A DNA stretch of 64,000 bases, from assembly GCF_014202315.1 (NCBI RefSeq), contig NZ_JACHGN010000008.1, forward strand, positions 105,342 to 169,341, given 5' to 3'. The position numbers and the translations under genes are program-made. Positions 27,846-35,281 of this stretch are shown piece after piece (positions within the stretch are counted from its first letter, which is position 1; every line of letters begins with the position of its first letter). The stretch comes from Thermocatellispora tengchongensis (lineage in GTDB: Bacteria; Actinomycetota; Actinomycetes; Streptosporangiales; Streptosporangiaceae). The notes beneath the pieces were generated by a model. That model was not told the DNA's origin. It saw only the letters and a list, made by a program, of their open reading frames with translations, and did no database searches.

Positions 27846-27912
27846 ATGGCCTATATGGCCTATATGACGTATGTGACGTATGTGACGTATGTGACGGCTG
27901 TCACGTATATGG
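27846..27912 (+). repeat. 9-bp tandem repeat, AT-rich, starting at the hydrolase gene end
   Basis: Repeats of ATGGCCTAT then (A/G)TGACGTAT recur about seven times. An ATG at 27837 overlapping the hydrolase stop by ATGA would read them as Met/Val-Ala/Thr-Tyr triplets, but the rest of that frame looks non-coding. The A+T content is strikingly high for this DNA. Confidence 0.8.
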
Positions 27913-27942
27913 CGGATGTGACGCCGGCGAGCGGCGTGCCGC

Positions 27943-28140
27943 TCAGGCCGCGCCTACGAGCGGGAGCGGACGGTGGGGGGCGATGGCCACGCCGTTGGGA
28001 AGCAGCTCACCGGTGTCCTCGAAGAGCACGACGCCGTTGCACAGCAGGCTCCACCCCTGCTCGGGGTGGGCCGCGATGGTGCGGGCGGCTTCGCGGTCCT
28101 GTGATTCCGCTGACGGACAGGGCGGTTCGTGCGGGCACAT
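27943..28140 (-). CDS. DUF5999-family small protein
   Basis: The 65-residue protein has the actinomycete pattern MCPHEPPCPSAESQDREAAR, then EQGWSLLCNGVVLFEDTGELLP and IAPHRP. The Cys/His set in the first nine residues (CxxHxxxC) could bind a metal with the later Cys. Function is unknown. A CCGGAGG ribosome site lies 10 bases before the ATG at 28140. Three related dyads lie within the 220 bases upstream, so the gene seems tightly regulated. Confidence 0.8.
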   Translation of the reverse strand: MCPHEPPCPSAESQDREAARTIAAHPEQGWSLLCNGVVLFEDTGELLPNGVAIAPHRPLPLVGAA

Positions 28141-28229
28141 TGGCCGTGCCTCCGGATTTCTTGTCTCGGCTCGTTGGGACCTGGTGTCCCGTACCCCTCT
28201 TTGACGACGGACGAGCACGTGGGGTTGGC

Positions 28230-28358
28230 GTGTGGCGGACCACACATTGACAGATCAAGTGTGCGTCGTGGCACACCCCGGCGACATAGCCCGTTAGGAC
28301 GGTTCGGGACCGTCGAGTGGGTGGTACGCCCGGCTGTTGCTTGTGTGACCCACCACAC
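28230..28358. promoter_or_regulatory. three GTGTG/CACAC dyads upstream of the DUF5999 gene
   Basis: GTGTG-GCGGAC-CACAC at 28230-28245 and GTGTG-ACCCAC-CACAC at 28343-28358 share the GTGTG-N6-CACAC form. A third site, GTGTGC-GTCGTG-GCACAC, lies at 28259-28276 with a longer spacer. Centres are 30 and 83 bases apart, roughly whole helical turns, which suits cooperative binding of one dimeric regulator. The region 28141-28420 holds no other feature. Confidence 0.65.
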
Positions 28359-28420
28359 AGGGTGTCCTATGGATTATAACGGTCCAAGCGCGACACGCCG
28401 CCGGTTTCATCAAGAGTCGA

Positions 28421-28999
28421 TCACGCTTGTGCCAGCCCGGCAATGAGCGCGGAAAGTCCCTGCTCAAAGGCGGTATCGCCGTCGGGGTCGGGCTCGACGG
28501 GCTGGGTCTTCGGATCGGCCCATCCGGTCTGCTGCAGCTCCACCGCGACGCTGCCGAACACGTACGCGCGCAGCGCCCGCACCGCCCCCGCCGGATCGGC
28601 GAGCCCGGCGTCGCCGAGCTGCTGGGTCTGCTCCCTGATCGTGGCCGCGGCGCTGCCCTTGGGCGGCTTGGTCATCGCCAGCGACAGCACGCCCGGGTGG
28701 GCCAGCAGCGCCGCCCGCCCGGCCCGGCACCAGGCCGCCGCCAGCTCCTGCCAGGAGCCGGCGCCCGAGGGGTCCACCTCCACGGTGGTCACGTGCTGCG
28801 CCAGCGCGTCGAGCAGGGCCTCCTTGCCGCCGGGCAGATGGTGGTAGATGGCCATCGCCTCGACCTGGAGCGCGTCGCCGAGCCTGCGCATGGTCAGGCG
28901 GCGCAGCCCCTGGCTGTCGGCGATCTCCAGCGCGGCGTCGATGATCCGCTCCCGGGAGAGCGGGATGGGCGGTCTCTTGGCGGGCATGCCGATCATCAT
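28421..28999 (-). CDS. TetR-family regulator
   Basis: The 192-residue protein has an N-terminal TetR helix-turn-helix (IIDAALEIADSQGLRRLTMRRLGDALQVEAMAIYHHL, split as LTMRRLGDALQVEAMAIYHH at about 35-54) and an all-helical C-terminal ligand domain of the TetR_C type. It may act on the GTGTG/CACAC dyads downstream or on its own promoter; neither is shown. The start could also be the ATG at 28987. A TAAGGT -10-like element just before 28999 suggests a leaderless transcript. Neighbouring transport genes, the usual targets, are absent. Confidence 0.88.
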   Translation of the reverse strand: MMIGMPAKRPPIPLSRERIIDAALEIADSQGLRRLTMRRLGDALQVEAMAIYHHLPGGKEALLDALAQHVTTVEVDPSGAGSWQELAAAWCRAGRAALLAHPGVLSLAMTKPPKGSAAATIREQTQQLGDAGLADPAGAVRALRAYVFGSVAVELQQTGWADPKTQPVEPDPDGDTAFEQGLSALIAGLAQA

Positions 29000-29141
29000 G
29001 CCCGGCGCGACCTTACTGTGTAAAGGGCGGCGCGCCGGAGCGCCCGCACACGGCCCCTCAGCAGCGCTGTAAGGTTTTCCTCGACAGACTCGAACAGGCG
29101 ACCGGAGGGCATCCGGCGCCAGGCCCGAGGAGGGGCAGGCG

Positions 29142-29543
29142 ATGGCGTTCTTCCGACCGCGTGTCAGCCGGGAGGCGGAGGTCCGCTACCACGCCGACCA
29201 GGAGGTCGGCAGGGGCTTTCCCGCGCTGCTCGGCAAGGCCCGCGAGGCCGAGCGGGCCCTGCGCGAGGCGCAGGCCGCCGGCGCGTCCCAGGAGCGGCTG
29301 CGCGAGCTGGGGGTGGCGCTCGACCGCGCCCTGACCGACGCCCTGCGCGCCGCCGAGGCCGCCGCCCGCGCCACGTACGGCGTCAGGGCCTACGACGACC
29401 GGATCGCCCGCCGCAAGGCCAGGGCGACCCCCGCGGGCGCCATGTGGACCGCCGAGGTCCACCGCCTGCGCACCCTGCGCGAGCAGCACCGCCTGACCGG
29501 CATCCCGCGCCTGCCCCGCGAGGTCCCGGCCCACGTGAAGTAG
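29142..29543 (+). CDS. protein of unknown function, helical, 133 residues
   Basis: I do not recognise this protein. It begins MAFFRPRVSREAEVRYHADQ, follows a GAGGAGGGG ribosome site and is dominated by a long Ala/Arg/Glu helix (residues about 35-80) likely to form a coiled coil. There is no signal peptide or membrane segment. Its stop codon TAG at 29541-29543 touches the first unit of a 14-bp tandem repeat array. It converges with the sigma factor gene. Confidence 0.6.
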   Translation: MAFFRPRVSREAEVRYHADQEVGRGFPALLGKAREAERALREAQAAGASQERLRELGVALDRALTDALRAAEAAARATYGVRAYDDRIARRKARATPAGAMWTAEVHRLRTLREQHRLTGIPRLPREVPAHVK

Positions 29544-29741
29544 CCCCGTGGAAGCGGCCCCGTGGGAGTAGCCCCGCGGAAGCAGGCCCGTGGGAGCAGC
29601 CCCGCGGAAGTAGCCCTGCGGAAGCAGGCCCGTGCAAGTAGCCCCGCGAAAGCAGGCCCGCGGGAGTAGCCCCCCGGAAGCGGCCCCGTGGAAGCGGCCC
29701 TCCGGAAGCAGGCCCTGGGAGTAGCCCTCCGGAAGCAGGCC
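29543..29741 (+). repeat. 14-bp tandem repeat, about 14 copies
   Basis: Units follow the consensus GCCCCGYGGAAGYR and run from the stop codon of the preceding gene to about 29741, with drift between AAGCA, AAGCG and GAGTA endings. The array does not encode a conserved protein on either strand. Confidence 0.9.
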
Positions 29742-29753
29742 CGGAACACGCGA

Positions 29754-29786
29754 ACGCCCGGCGCTCCACGCGGGAGCGCCGGGCGT
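29754..29786. terminator. bidirectional terminator, perfect 14-bp stem
   Basis: ACGCCCGGCGCTCC (29754-29767) and GGAGCGCCGGGCGT (29773-29786) form a perfect stem with loop ACGCG between the convergent genes ending at 29543 and 29820. It can act on both strands. Confidence 0.85.
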
Positions 29787-29819
29787 CGTCGGCCTGTCGG
29801 GGGCCTTGTCGCGTCGGGG

Positions 29820-31307
29820 TCAGCTCGCCCAGTCGAGCAGCGGGCGCGTGTTGCTGGGGTGGCGCAGCTTCGACAGCGACTCCTTCTCCAGCTGGCGGAT
29901 GCGCTCGCGGGTGAGGCCCAGGTGCTTGCCGATCTCGTCGAGGGTGTGCGGCTTGCCGTCGATCAGGCCGAAACGCAGGGCCATGATCTTGGCCTCCCTG
30001 GGCGACAGGTTGCCCAGCACCCCGCGCAACTGGTCGGCCAGCAACTGCCGGTCCACCAGCTCCGACGCCTCCAGCGAGTCGGCGTCCTCGATCAGGTCGC
30101 CGATCGTGGTCTCGCCGTCGTCGCCGATGGTGGCGTTCAGGCTGAGCGGCTGGCGGCTGGTGCGCAGCAGTTCCTCGATCTGGTCGGGCGTCTTGTCCAG
30201 CTCGACGGCCAGCTCCTCCGGGGTGGGCTCGCGGCCGAGCCGCTGGTGCATGTCGCGCTCGACGCGGGAGAGCTTGGACAGCATCTCCAGCACGTGCACC
30301 GGCAGCCGGATCGTACGCGCGGAGTCGGCGAACCCGCGCTGGATCGCCTGCCTGATCCACCACATGGCGTACGTGGAGAACTTGTAGCCCTTGGTGTAGT
30401 CGAACTTCTCGACCGCGCGGATCAGGCCGAGGTTGCCCTCCTGGACCACGTCGAGCAGGGCCATGCCGCGGTCGGTGTACTTCTTGGCCACCGACACGAC
30501 CAGGCGGAGGTTGGCCTCCAGCATGTGGTCCTTGGCCTGCTTGCCGTCGCGGGCCACCCACTCCAGCTCGACGCGGAGGTCGTCGGGCAGGTTGGGCTCG
30601 GTCTCCAGCTTGTGCTCGGCGTACAGGCCCGCCTCGATCCGCTTGGCCAGCTCGACCTCCTGGGCGGCGGTGAGCAGGCTGCGGCGGCCGATCGACTTGA
30701 GGTAGGTGTGCACCGAGTCGCCCATGACCGAGGACTGGTCGTCCAGGTCGAGCTGCTCGGAGTCGCCGTGCTCGGCGTCGGCGGCGTCGTCCTCTGCGTC
30801 TTGGGTGCTCCCGGCCGTATGCGCCGGGTCGGCCGGGAGGTTCGGCAGCGCGGCCTCCTCGGCCGCCTCGTCCAGCTCCTCCGGCTCAGCGTCGAGCCAG
30901 TCCTCGGCGGGCTCGGGGGACTCGGCGGGCCCGGTGGGCTCGCCGGCGGCCTTGCGGCCCTCGGCGGGGGCGGCGGGCTTGGGGGCGGGGGACTCCGCCT
31001 TGGCGGCATTGGCCTTCGCGCGGCGTGAGGAGGTACCCTTACCGCGTGCGGACCGGGTGGACGTGGTGGTCGCCTTCTTCCTGGGGCGGGCGCCCAGCGC
31101 GGGCTCCTCGTCCGCGCCCAGGCTGACACCGGCCTCGGTCAGCTCGCGCAGGATCGAGCGGCCCTCGGTGGGGGTCAGCCCGGCCTCGGCGAACGCGTGG
31201 CGAAGCTCGGCAAGAGAAAGGTGACCCTGGGCTCGCCCTCGGTCGAGCAGGCGGTCGAGAGTCGTCGCGGAACCCGCGGGCGGGGTCGCCACGGCGGTTC
31301 TGGGCAT
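29820..31307 (-). CDS. sigma-70 family primary-type sigma factor
   Basis: The 495-residue protein has region 1.1 ([20 protein letters not shown] at the N terminus), an acidic/Ala-Pro spacer (residues 65-195), regions 1.2-2.4 ([37 protein letters not shown]), region 3 ([13 protein letters not shown]) and region 4.2 ([20 protein letters not shown]), so all DNA-contacting parts are present. It ends RPLLDWAS rather than the LRDYLD of HrdB/MysA, so it may be a second primary-like factor rather than the essential one. The ATG at 31307 follows GGAGGAGGTG. A GGAAT/GTT pair upstream resembles a SigR-type promoter. Confidence 0.93.
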   Translation of the reverse strand: MPRTAVATPPAGSATTLDRLLDRGRAQGHLSLAELRHAFAEAGLTPTEGRSILRELTEAGVSLGADEEPALGARPRKKATTTSTRSARGKGTSSRRAKANAAKAESPAPKPAAPAEGRKAAGEPTGPAESPEPAEDWLDAEPEELDEAAEEAALPNLPADPAHTAGSTQDAEDDAADAEHGDSEQLDLDDQSSVMGDSVHTYLKSIGRRSLLTAAQEVELAKRIEAGLYAEHKLETEPNLPDDLRVELEWVARDGKQAKDHMLEANLRLVVSVAKKYTDRGMALLDVVQEGNLGLIRAVEKFDYTKGYKFSTYAMWWIRQAIQRGFADSARTIRLPVHVLEMLSKLSRVERDMHQRLGREPTPEELAVELDKTPDQIEELLRTSRQPLSLNATIGDDGETTIGDLIEDADSLEASELVDRQLLADQLRGVLGNLSPREAKIMALRFGLIDGKPHTLDEIGKHLGLTRERIRQLEKESLSKLRHPSNTRPLLDWAS

Positions 31308-31409
31308 GAGGGCACCTCCTCCAAATGGGAGTGATCGTGTCAACGGCTTTGGTTCGAGGCTGTGGTCCGGGTGGGGCGGATGTCTGCCGCTCTGCGCACC
31401 AGTATCAAT

Positions 31410-31435
31410 AACGCCTGCGCGCCGAGTTAATTCCC
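31410..31435 (-). promoter_or_regulatory. candidate SigR-like promoter of the sigma factor gene
   Basis: On the minus strand GGGAAT (31435-31430) and GTT (31412-31410) are 17 bases apart. SigR sites read GGAAT-N18/19-GTT, so spacing is one short. In Streptomyces hrdB has a SigR-dependent promoter, which makes the site worth noting. The rest of 31308-31621 shows no gene. Confidence 0.3.
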
Positions 31436-31621
31436 GTCCGGGCGTCACCAATACCCGAGGACGGGTCATGTCCTCCGGGCGCGCTCGATCGCCGGATCGT
31501 GGGCGTGCTCGTCTGGCCACGACTGTCTGGTCGTACTGGTCGTGCGCGTTGTCCTGCTTGTCCTGCTTGTCAATGTGCGGGAAATGTGCGTCGGTGTGCT
31601 GTGTGCCGGGCATGCGGCGGC

Positions 31622-31649
31622 GCGGGCGCCGGTCTCCCGGTGCGCCCGC
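31622..31649 (-). terminator. GC hairpin downstream of the small exported protein gene
   Basis: GCGGGCGCCGG (31622-31632) and CCGGTGCGCCCGC (31637-31649) pair with a few mismatches just beyond the stop of the minus-strand gene at 31666. Confidence 0.45.
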
Positions 31650-31665
31650 AGCGCCCTTGCCCTAC

Positions 31666-31989
31666 TTACTCCCCTGAGCCGTTGGGACTGAACGTCACCA
31701 TCGGCATCGGCATCGGGTCGGCGTCTTCGAGGCGGTCGTGGTCCCAGTACTCCGCGACGCCCTCGGGGTCGGGGTTGACGTCCTCGCTGACGACGTAGTC
31801 CTCGGGAGTCGGCGTCGCCATGGGCTCGGCCGCGTCGCGGGGGGCGTCCTGGCCGGTGGTGACGACGGTGGTCTCCTGATTGACCTTCTCGATCCTGCCC
31901 GCCGTGGCGGCCGCAGCGACGGAGACGCCGCCGACGAGGACCACGCCGACGACACCGGCGGAGATCCACATCTTGCGGGTTGGGTTCAT
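31666..31989 (-). CDS. small exported or membrane-anchored protein, unknown function
   Basis: The 107-residue protein has an N-terminal hydrophobic segment (MNPTRKMWISAGVVGVVLVG and on to VAAAATAG), a signal peptide or anchor, followed by an acidic, Pro-rich extracytoplasmic part (EDYVVSEDVNPDPEGVAEYW; DPMPMPMVTF). There is no Cys and no recognisable domain. The ATG at 31989 follows GAGGAAGGA. It is probably monocistronic. Confidence 0.65.
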   Translation of the reverse strand: MNPTRKMWISAGVVGVVLVGGVSVAAAATAGRIEKVNQETTVVTTGQDAPRDAAEPMATPTPEDYVVSEDVNPDPEGVAEYWDHDRLEDADPMPMPMVTFSPNGSGE

Positions 31990-32140
31990 TCAGGGATTCC
32001 TTCCTCGTACCGGCTTCCCATAAGACGCGCTGAGCGCGGTCAAAGGTTCCACGTAGTACGCATTTTGGTCATATATAACTAGGGCGAATGGCCGGGCCGG
32101 CGCGTACGGGCGGGTGGGTCCCGGGTCAGCTCAGCCCGGG

Positions 32141-33130
32141 TCAGCCCGTGGTGGAGGCGCGGGGCCGCAGCTCTATCGGGTGCACGCGCTCGGTGCCCGG
32201 CTGGGCGGTGCCGTTGAGCAGGTCGAACAGCAGCTCGGCGCAGGCCGCGCCGGCCTCGCGCGGGCGCAGGTCGATCGAGGTGATGGGCGGGTCGGCCAGC
32301 GCCATTCCGGGGGTGTCCACGCAGGACGCGAGCAGCAGGTCGCGGCCGGCCTCGCGGCCGGCCGCGCGCACCACGGGCAGGACCTCGGTGGCGGCGCCGG
32401 CGGGCCCGCAGACCAGGGCGTCGGGGGCGGGCCGGGCGTCGAGCAGCTCGCGGGCGGCGGCGCGCACCTGGTCGGCCGGCGCGTCGAACGGCACCGTACG
32501 GGTGGCGGTGGGCACGCCGTTGGCCCGGCACCAGCGCCGGTAGCCCTGGTGCAGCTCGGCCGCCCAGTCGCTCTCGTCGCCCGCCACGATCAGCGCCGGG
32601 CGCCGGGCGCCGGAGTCGCGCAGGTGGTCCAGCAGGCGCCCGACCATGTCGGCGTGCGGCGACAGCACCACCCCGTCGGCTCCACGCCCGCCCGGGAAGC
32701 GCTCGCAGGTGACCGTGGGCAGCCGTGCGGACATCAGCCGCTCGACCACCGGGTCGCCCACGAGGGGGTCGCCGAGGACGAGGCCGTCCACGCGGGGGGT
32801 GCGGGCGCGGCGCTCGCCGCTGGTGATCAGGGTGACGTCGTAGTCGTTGACCGCGGCCCGCTCCACGACGCCGAAGACGAAGGACATGTAGTAGCTGGAG
32901 CGGGTGAGGACCTCCGGCACGTGCAGCCCGATGGTCCCGGTGCTGGCGCGGCGCAGGTGCCGGGCCGACCCGTTCGGCACGTAGCCCAGGTCTTCGGCGA
33001 CCCGCATGACCGTGGCCCGGGTCTCGGCCGAGACCCGCCCCGAGCCGCGCAGGGCGTCGGACGCGGTGGTCTTGGACACCCCGGCCCGTTTGGCCACGGT
33101 GATGATGGTGACCGGCTCCTCTTCGCGCAC
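32141..33130 (-). CDS. LacI-family repressor
   Basis: The 329-residue protein has an N-terminal LacI helix-turn-helix (ITVAKRAGVSKTTASDALRG, then LGYVPNGSARHLRR) and a periplasmic-binding-protein-like effector domain (GTIGLHVPEVL; DGLVLGDPLVG; RRPALIVAGDESD; PPITSIDLRPREAG). It is divergent from the amine oxidase/peptide transporter operon, whose promoter overlaps a perfect 16-bp palindrome; it is almost certainly the local repressor (inference from position). The start is the GTG at 33130. Most family members bind sugars, but the operon suggests an amine or peptide ligand here. Confidence 0.92.
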   Translation of the reverse strand: MREEEPVTIITVAKRAGVSKTTASDALRGSGRVSAETRATVMRVAEDLGYVPNGSARHLRRASTGTIGLHVPEVLTRSSYYMSFVFGVVERAAVNDYDVTLITSGERRARTPRVDGLVLGDPLVGDPVVERLMSARLPTVTCERFPGGRGADGVVLSPHADMVGRLLDHLRDSGARRPALIVAGDESDWAAELHQGYRRWCRANGVPTATRTVPFDAPADQVRAAARELLDARPAPDALVCGPAGAATEVLPVVRAAGREAGRDLLLASCVDTPGMALADPPITSIDLRPREAGAACAELLFDLLNGTAQPGTERVHPIELRPRASTTG

Positions 33131-33203
33131 GCCCCGATGGTAGCGGTAGCCGGATGATTGCCCGCTCTGGTGTTAACGCCGTGTATCGGGAGTCTGGTAC
33201 CCC

Positions 33204-33256
33204 TTGTCACCTCGCCGTCGCCGGAAGTATGTTGGCGCGAGCCGGAACGTTCCGGC
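33204..33256 (+). promoter_or_regulatory. promoter with perfect 16-bp operator for the amine oxidase operon
   Basis: TTGTCA (33204-33209) and TATGTT (33228-33233), 18 bases apart, form a plausible promoter. GCCGGAACGTTCCGGC at 33241-33256 is a perfect palindrome covering the transcript start, the usual position for a LacI-type repressor. Confidence 0.75.
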
Positions 33257-33300
33257 AACTCAGGACGCGCTTGGCCGGTCACTACCTCGGAGAGCTCACT

Positions 33301-35256
33301 GTGCCCGACAGATCGAAGTCCACGGCGTGCGCCCCCCACCAGGGGCGGGTGCTCGGAGAGGGGGGAACGCCGCACCCGCTCGACCCGCTGCGCGGCGAGG
33401 AGATCCTCCAGGTACGGCGGGTCCTGGTGGAGGCGGGGGCGCTGGGGGAGTCCACGCGGGTGGCCTATCTCGGGCTGGAGGAGCCGCCGAAGGACGGGCC
33501 CGATCCGGGGCGCAGGGCGCGGGCGTTCCTGCTGGACGTGACCGGCGGCGAGGCCGAGGACGTGGTGGTCTCGCTGCGCGACGGGCGGGTCGAGTCGCGC
33601 CGGGCCATCGACCCGGTGACCGACGGTCAGGTGCCGATGCTGGACGAGGAGCACGCCCTGGTGCGCCGGGTGCTGGCGCAGGACGCGGAGTGGGCCGCCG
33701 CGCTGGCGCGCCGGGGGATCGACGACCCCGGGCGGGTGTACCTGGCCGCGCTCAGCGCCGGGCACTACGGGTTGCCCGGGGAGGAGGGGCGGCGGATCGC
33801 GCGGGTGCTGGCGCACCTGCGGCCCACGCAGGAGAGCCTGCCGTGGGCGCACCCGGTGGACGGCCTGGTCGCGTACGTCGATCTGATCAAGGGCGCGGTG
33901 CTGGAGATCGTGGACAGCGGCGTGCTGCCGGTGCCGCGCGAGCCGGGCGACTACCACCTGCCCGGCGCGTTCGGCCCGTGGCGCACCACCCAGCGGCCGA
34001 TCGAGATCACCCAGCCGCAGGGGCCGAGCTTCGAGATCGACGGCACTCTGGTGACCTGGGAGAAGTGGCGGGTGCGGATCGGCTACGACATGCGCGAGGG
34101 CCTGGTCCTGCACCAGATCGGGTTCGAGGACGGCGGGCGGGTGCGCCCGATCGTGCACCGCGCGTCGGTGGCCGAGATGCTCGTCCCCTACGGCGACCCG
34201 AGCCCGGTGCGGTTCTGGCAGAACTACTTCGACACCGGCGAGTACCAGCTCGGCAAGCTGGCCAACTCGCTGGAGCTGGGCTGCGACTGCCTGGGCGAGA
34301 TCACCTACTTCGACGTGACCGTCACCGGCGGCGACGGGACCCCCAAGGTGCTGCGCAACGCGATCTGCATGCACGAGGAGGACTTCGGCGTGCTGTGGAA
34401 GCACACCGACCCGGCCAACGGCTCGGCGGAGACCCGCAGGCAGCGCCGCCTGGTGATCTCCTTCTTCGTCACCGTCGGCAACTACGACTACGGCTTCTAC
34501 TGGTACCTGTACCTCGACGGGACCATCGAGCTGGAGGTCAAGGCCACCGGCATCGTGTTCACCGCCGCGTACGACGAGCGCGCCGCGCCGTACGCCTCGC
34601 AGGTGGCGCCCGGCCTGGCCGCGCCCTACCACCAGCACCTGTTCAGCGCCCGCCTGGACATGGCGGTGGACGGACCGCGCAACGCCGTGGACGAGGTGGA
34701 CGTCGCCACCCGCCCGATGGGGCCCGGCAATCCGTACGGCAACGCCTTCGGCCGCACCGTCACCCGGCTGCGCACCGAGGCCGAGGCCCGGCGCGACGCG
34801 GACGCCGCCAGGGGCCGCACCTGGCACATCGTCAACCCGGAGGTGCGCAACCGGCTCGGCGATCCGGTCGGGTACGCGCTGTACCCGCAGGCGGGCCCGC
34901 TGCTGCTGGCCGCCGAGGGCTCCTCGATCCGCCGGCGCGCGGAGTTCGCCGCCCACCACCTGTGGGTCACCAGGTACGACCCTGCCGAGCGGTATCCGGC
35001 CGGCGACCTGGTCAACCAGCATCCCGGCGGGGCGGGCCTGCCCCGCTACGCCGCGGCCGGCCGCGACATCGACGGTCAGGACATCGTGCTGTGGCACACG
35101 TTCGGCATGACCCACTTCCCGCGTACGGAGGACTGGCCGGTGATGCCCGTGGACTCCTGCGGGTTCACGCTCAGACCGGCCGGGTTCTTCGACCGCAACC
35201 CCACGCTCGACGTCCCGCCGAGCGCCCGTCACGACTCCTCCGCCCCCTGTCACTGA
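33301..35256 (+). CDS. copper-containing primary-amine oxidase
   Basis: The 651-residue enzyme oxidises primary amines to aldehydes with release of ammonia and hydrogen peroxide. The topaquinone precursor is Tyr395 in the N-Y-D-Y motif (TVGNYDYGFYWY), the catalytic base is Asp311 in YFDTGEYQLG, and copper ligands lie in YHQHLF and further on in TFGMTHFPR. Length matches actinobacterial phenylethylamine/histamine-type oxidases. GTG 33301 follows CGGAGAG and matches the family start, so the longer upstream frame is ignored. There is no signal peptide. It heads an operon with a peptide transporter and a P1 peptidase. Confidence 0.93.
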   Translation: MPDRSKSTACAPHQGRVLGEGGTPHPLDPLRGEEILQVRRVLVEAGALGESTRVAYLGLEEPPKDGPDPGRRARAFLLDVTGGEAEDVVVSLRDGRVESRRAIDPVTDGQVPMLDEEHALVRRVLAQDAEWAAALARRGIDDPGRVYLAALSAGHYGLPGEEGRRIARVLAHLRPTQESLPWAHPVDGLVAYVDLIKGAVLEIVDSGVLPVPREPGDYHLPGAFGPWRTTQRPIEITQPQGPSFEIDGTLVTWEKWRVRIGYDMREGLVLHQIGFEDGGRVRPIVHRASVAEMLVPYGDPSPVRFWQNYFDTGEYQLGKLANSLELGCDCLGEITYFDVTVTGGDGTPKVLRNAICMHEEDFGVLWKHTDPANGSAETRRQRRLVISFFVTVGNYDYGFYWYLYLDGTIELEVKATGIVFTAAYDERAAPYASQVAPGLAAPYHQHLFSARLDMAVDGPRNAVDEVDVATRPMGPGNPYGNAFGRTVTRLRTEAEARRDADAARGRTWHIVNPEVRNRLGDPVGYALYPQAGPLLLAAEGSSIRRRAEFAAHHLWVTRYDPAERYPAGDLVNQHPGGAGLPRYAAAGRDIDGQDIVLWHTFGMTHFPRTEDWPVMPVDSCGFTLRPAGFFDRNPTLDVPPSARHDSSAPCH

Positions 35257-35281
35257 CCTCCCCTCGCTGAACGGAGCCCCC

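Noticed and set aside
31308-31613. 102-codon N-terminal extension of the sigma factor
   Set aside because: ATG 31307 has a strong GGAGGAGGTG and begins region 1.1; the extension is His/Arg-rich noise across the promoter area.
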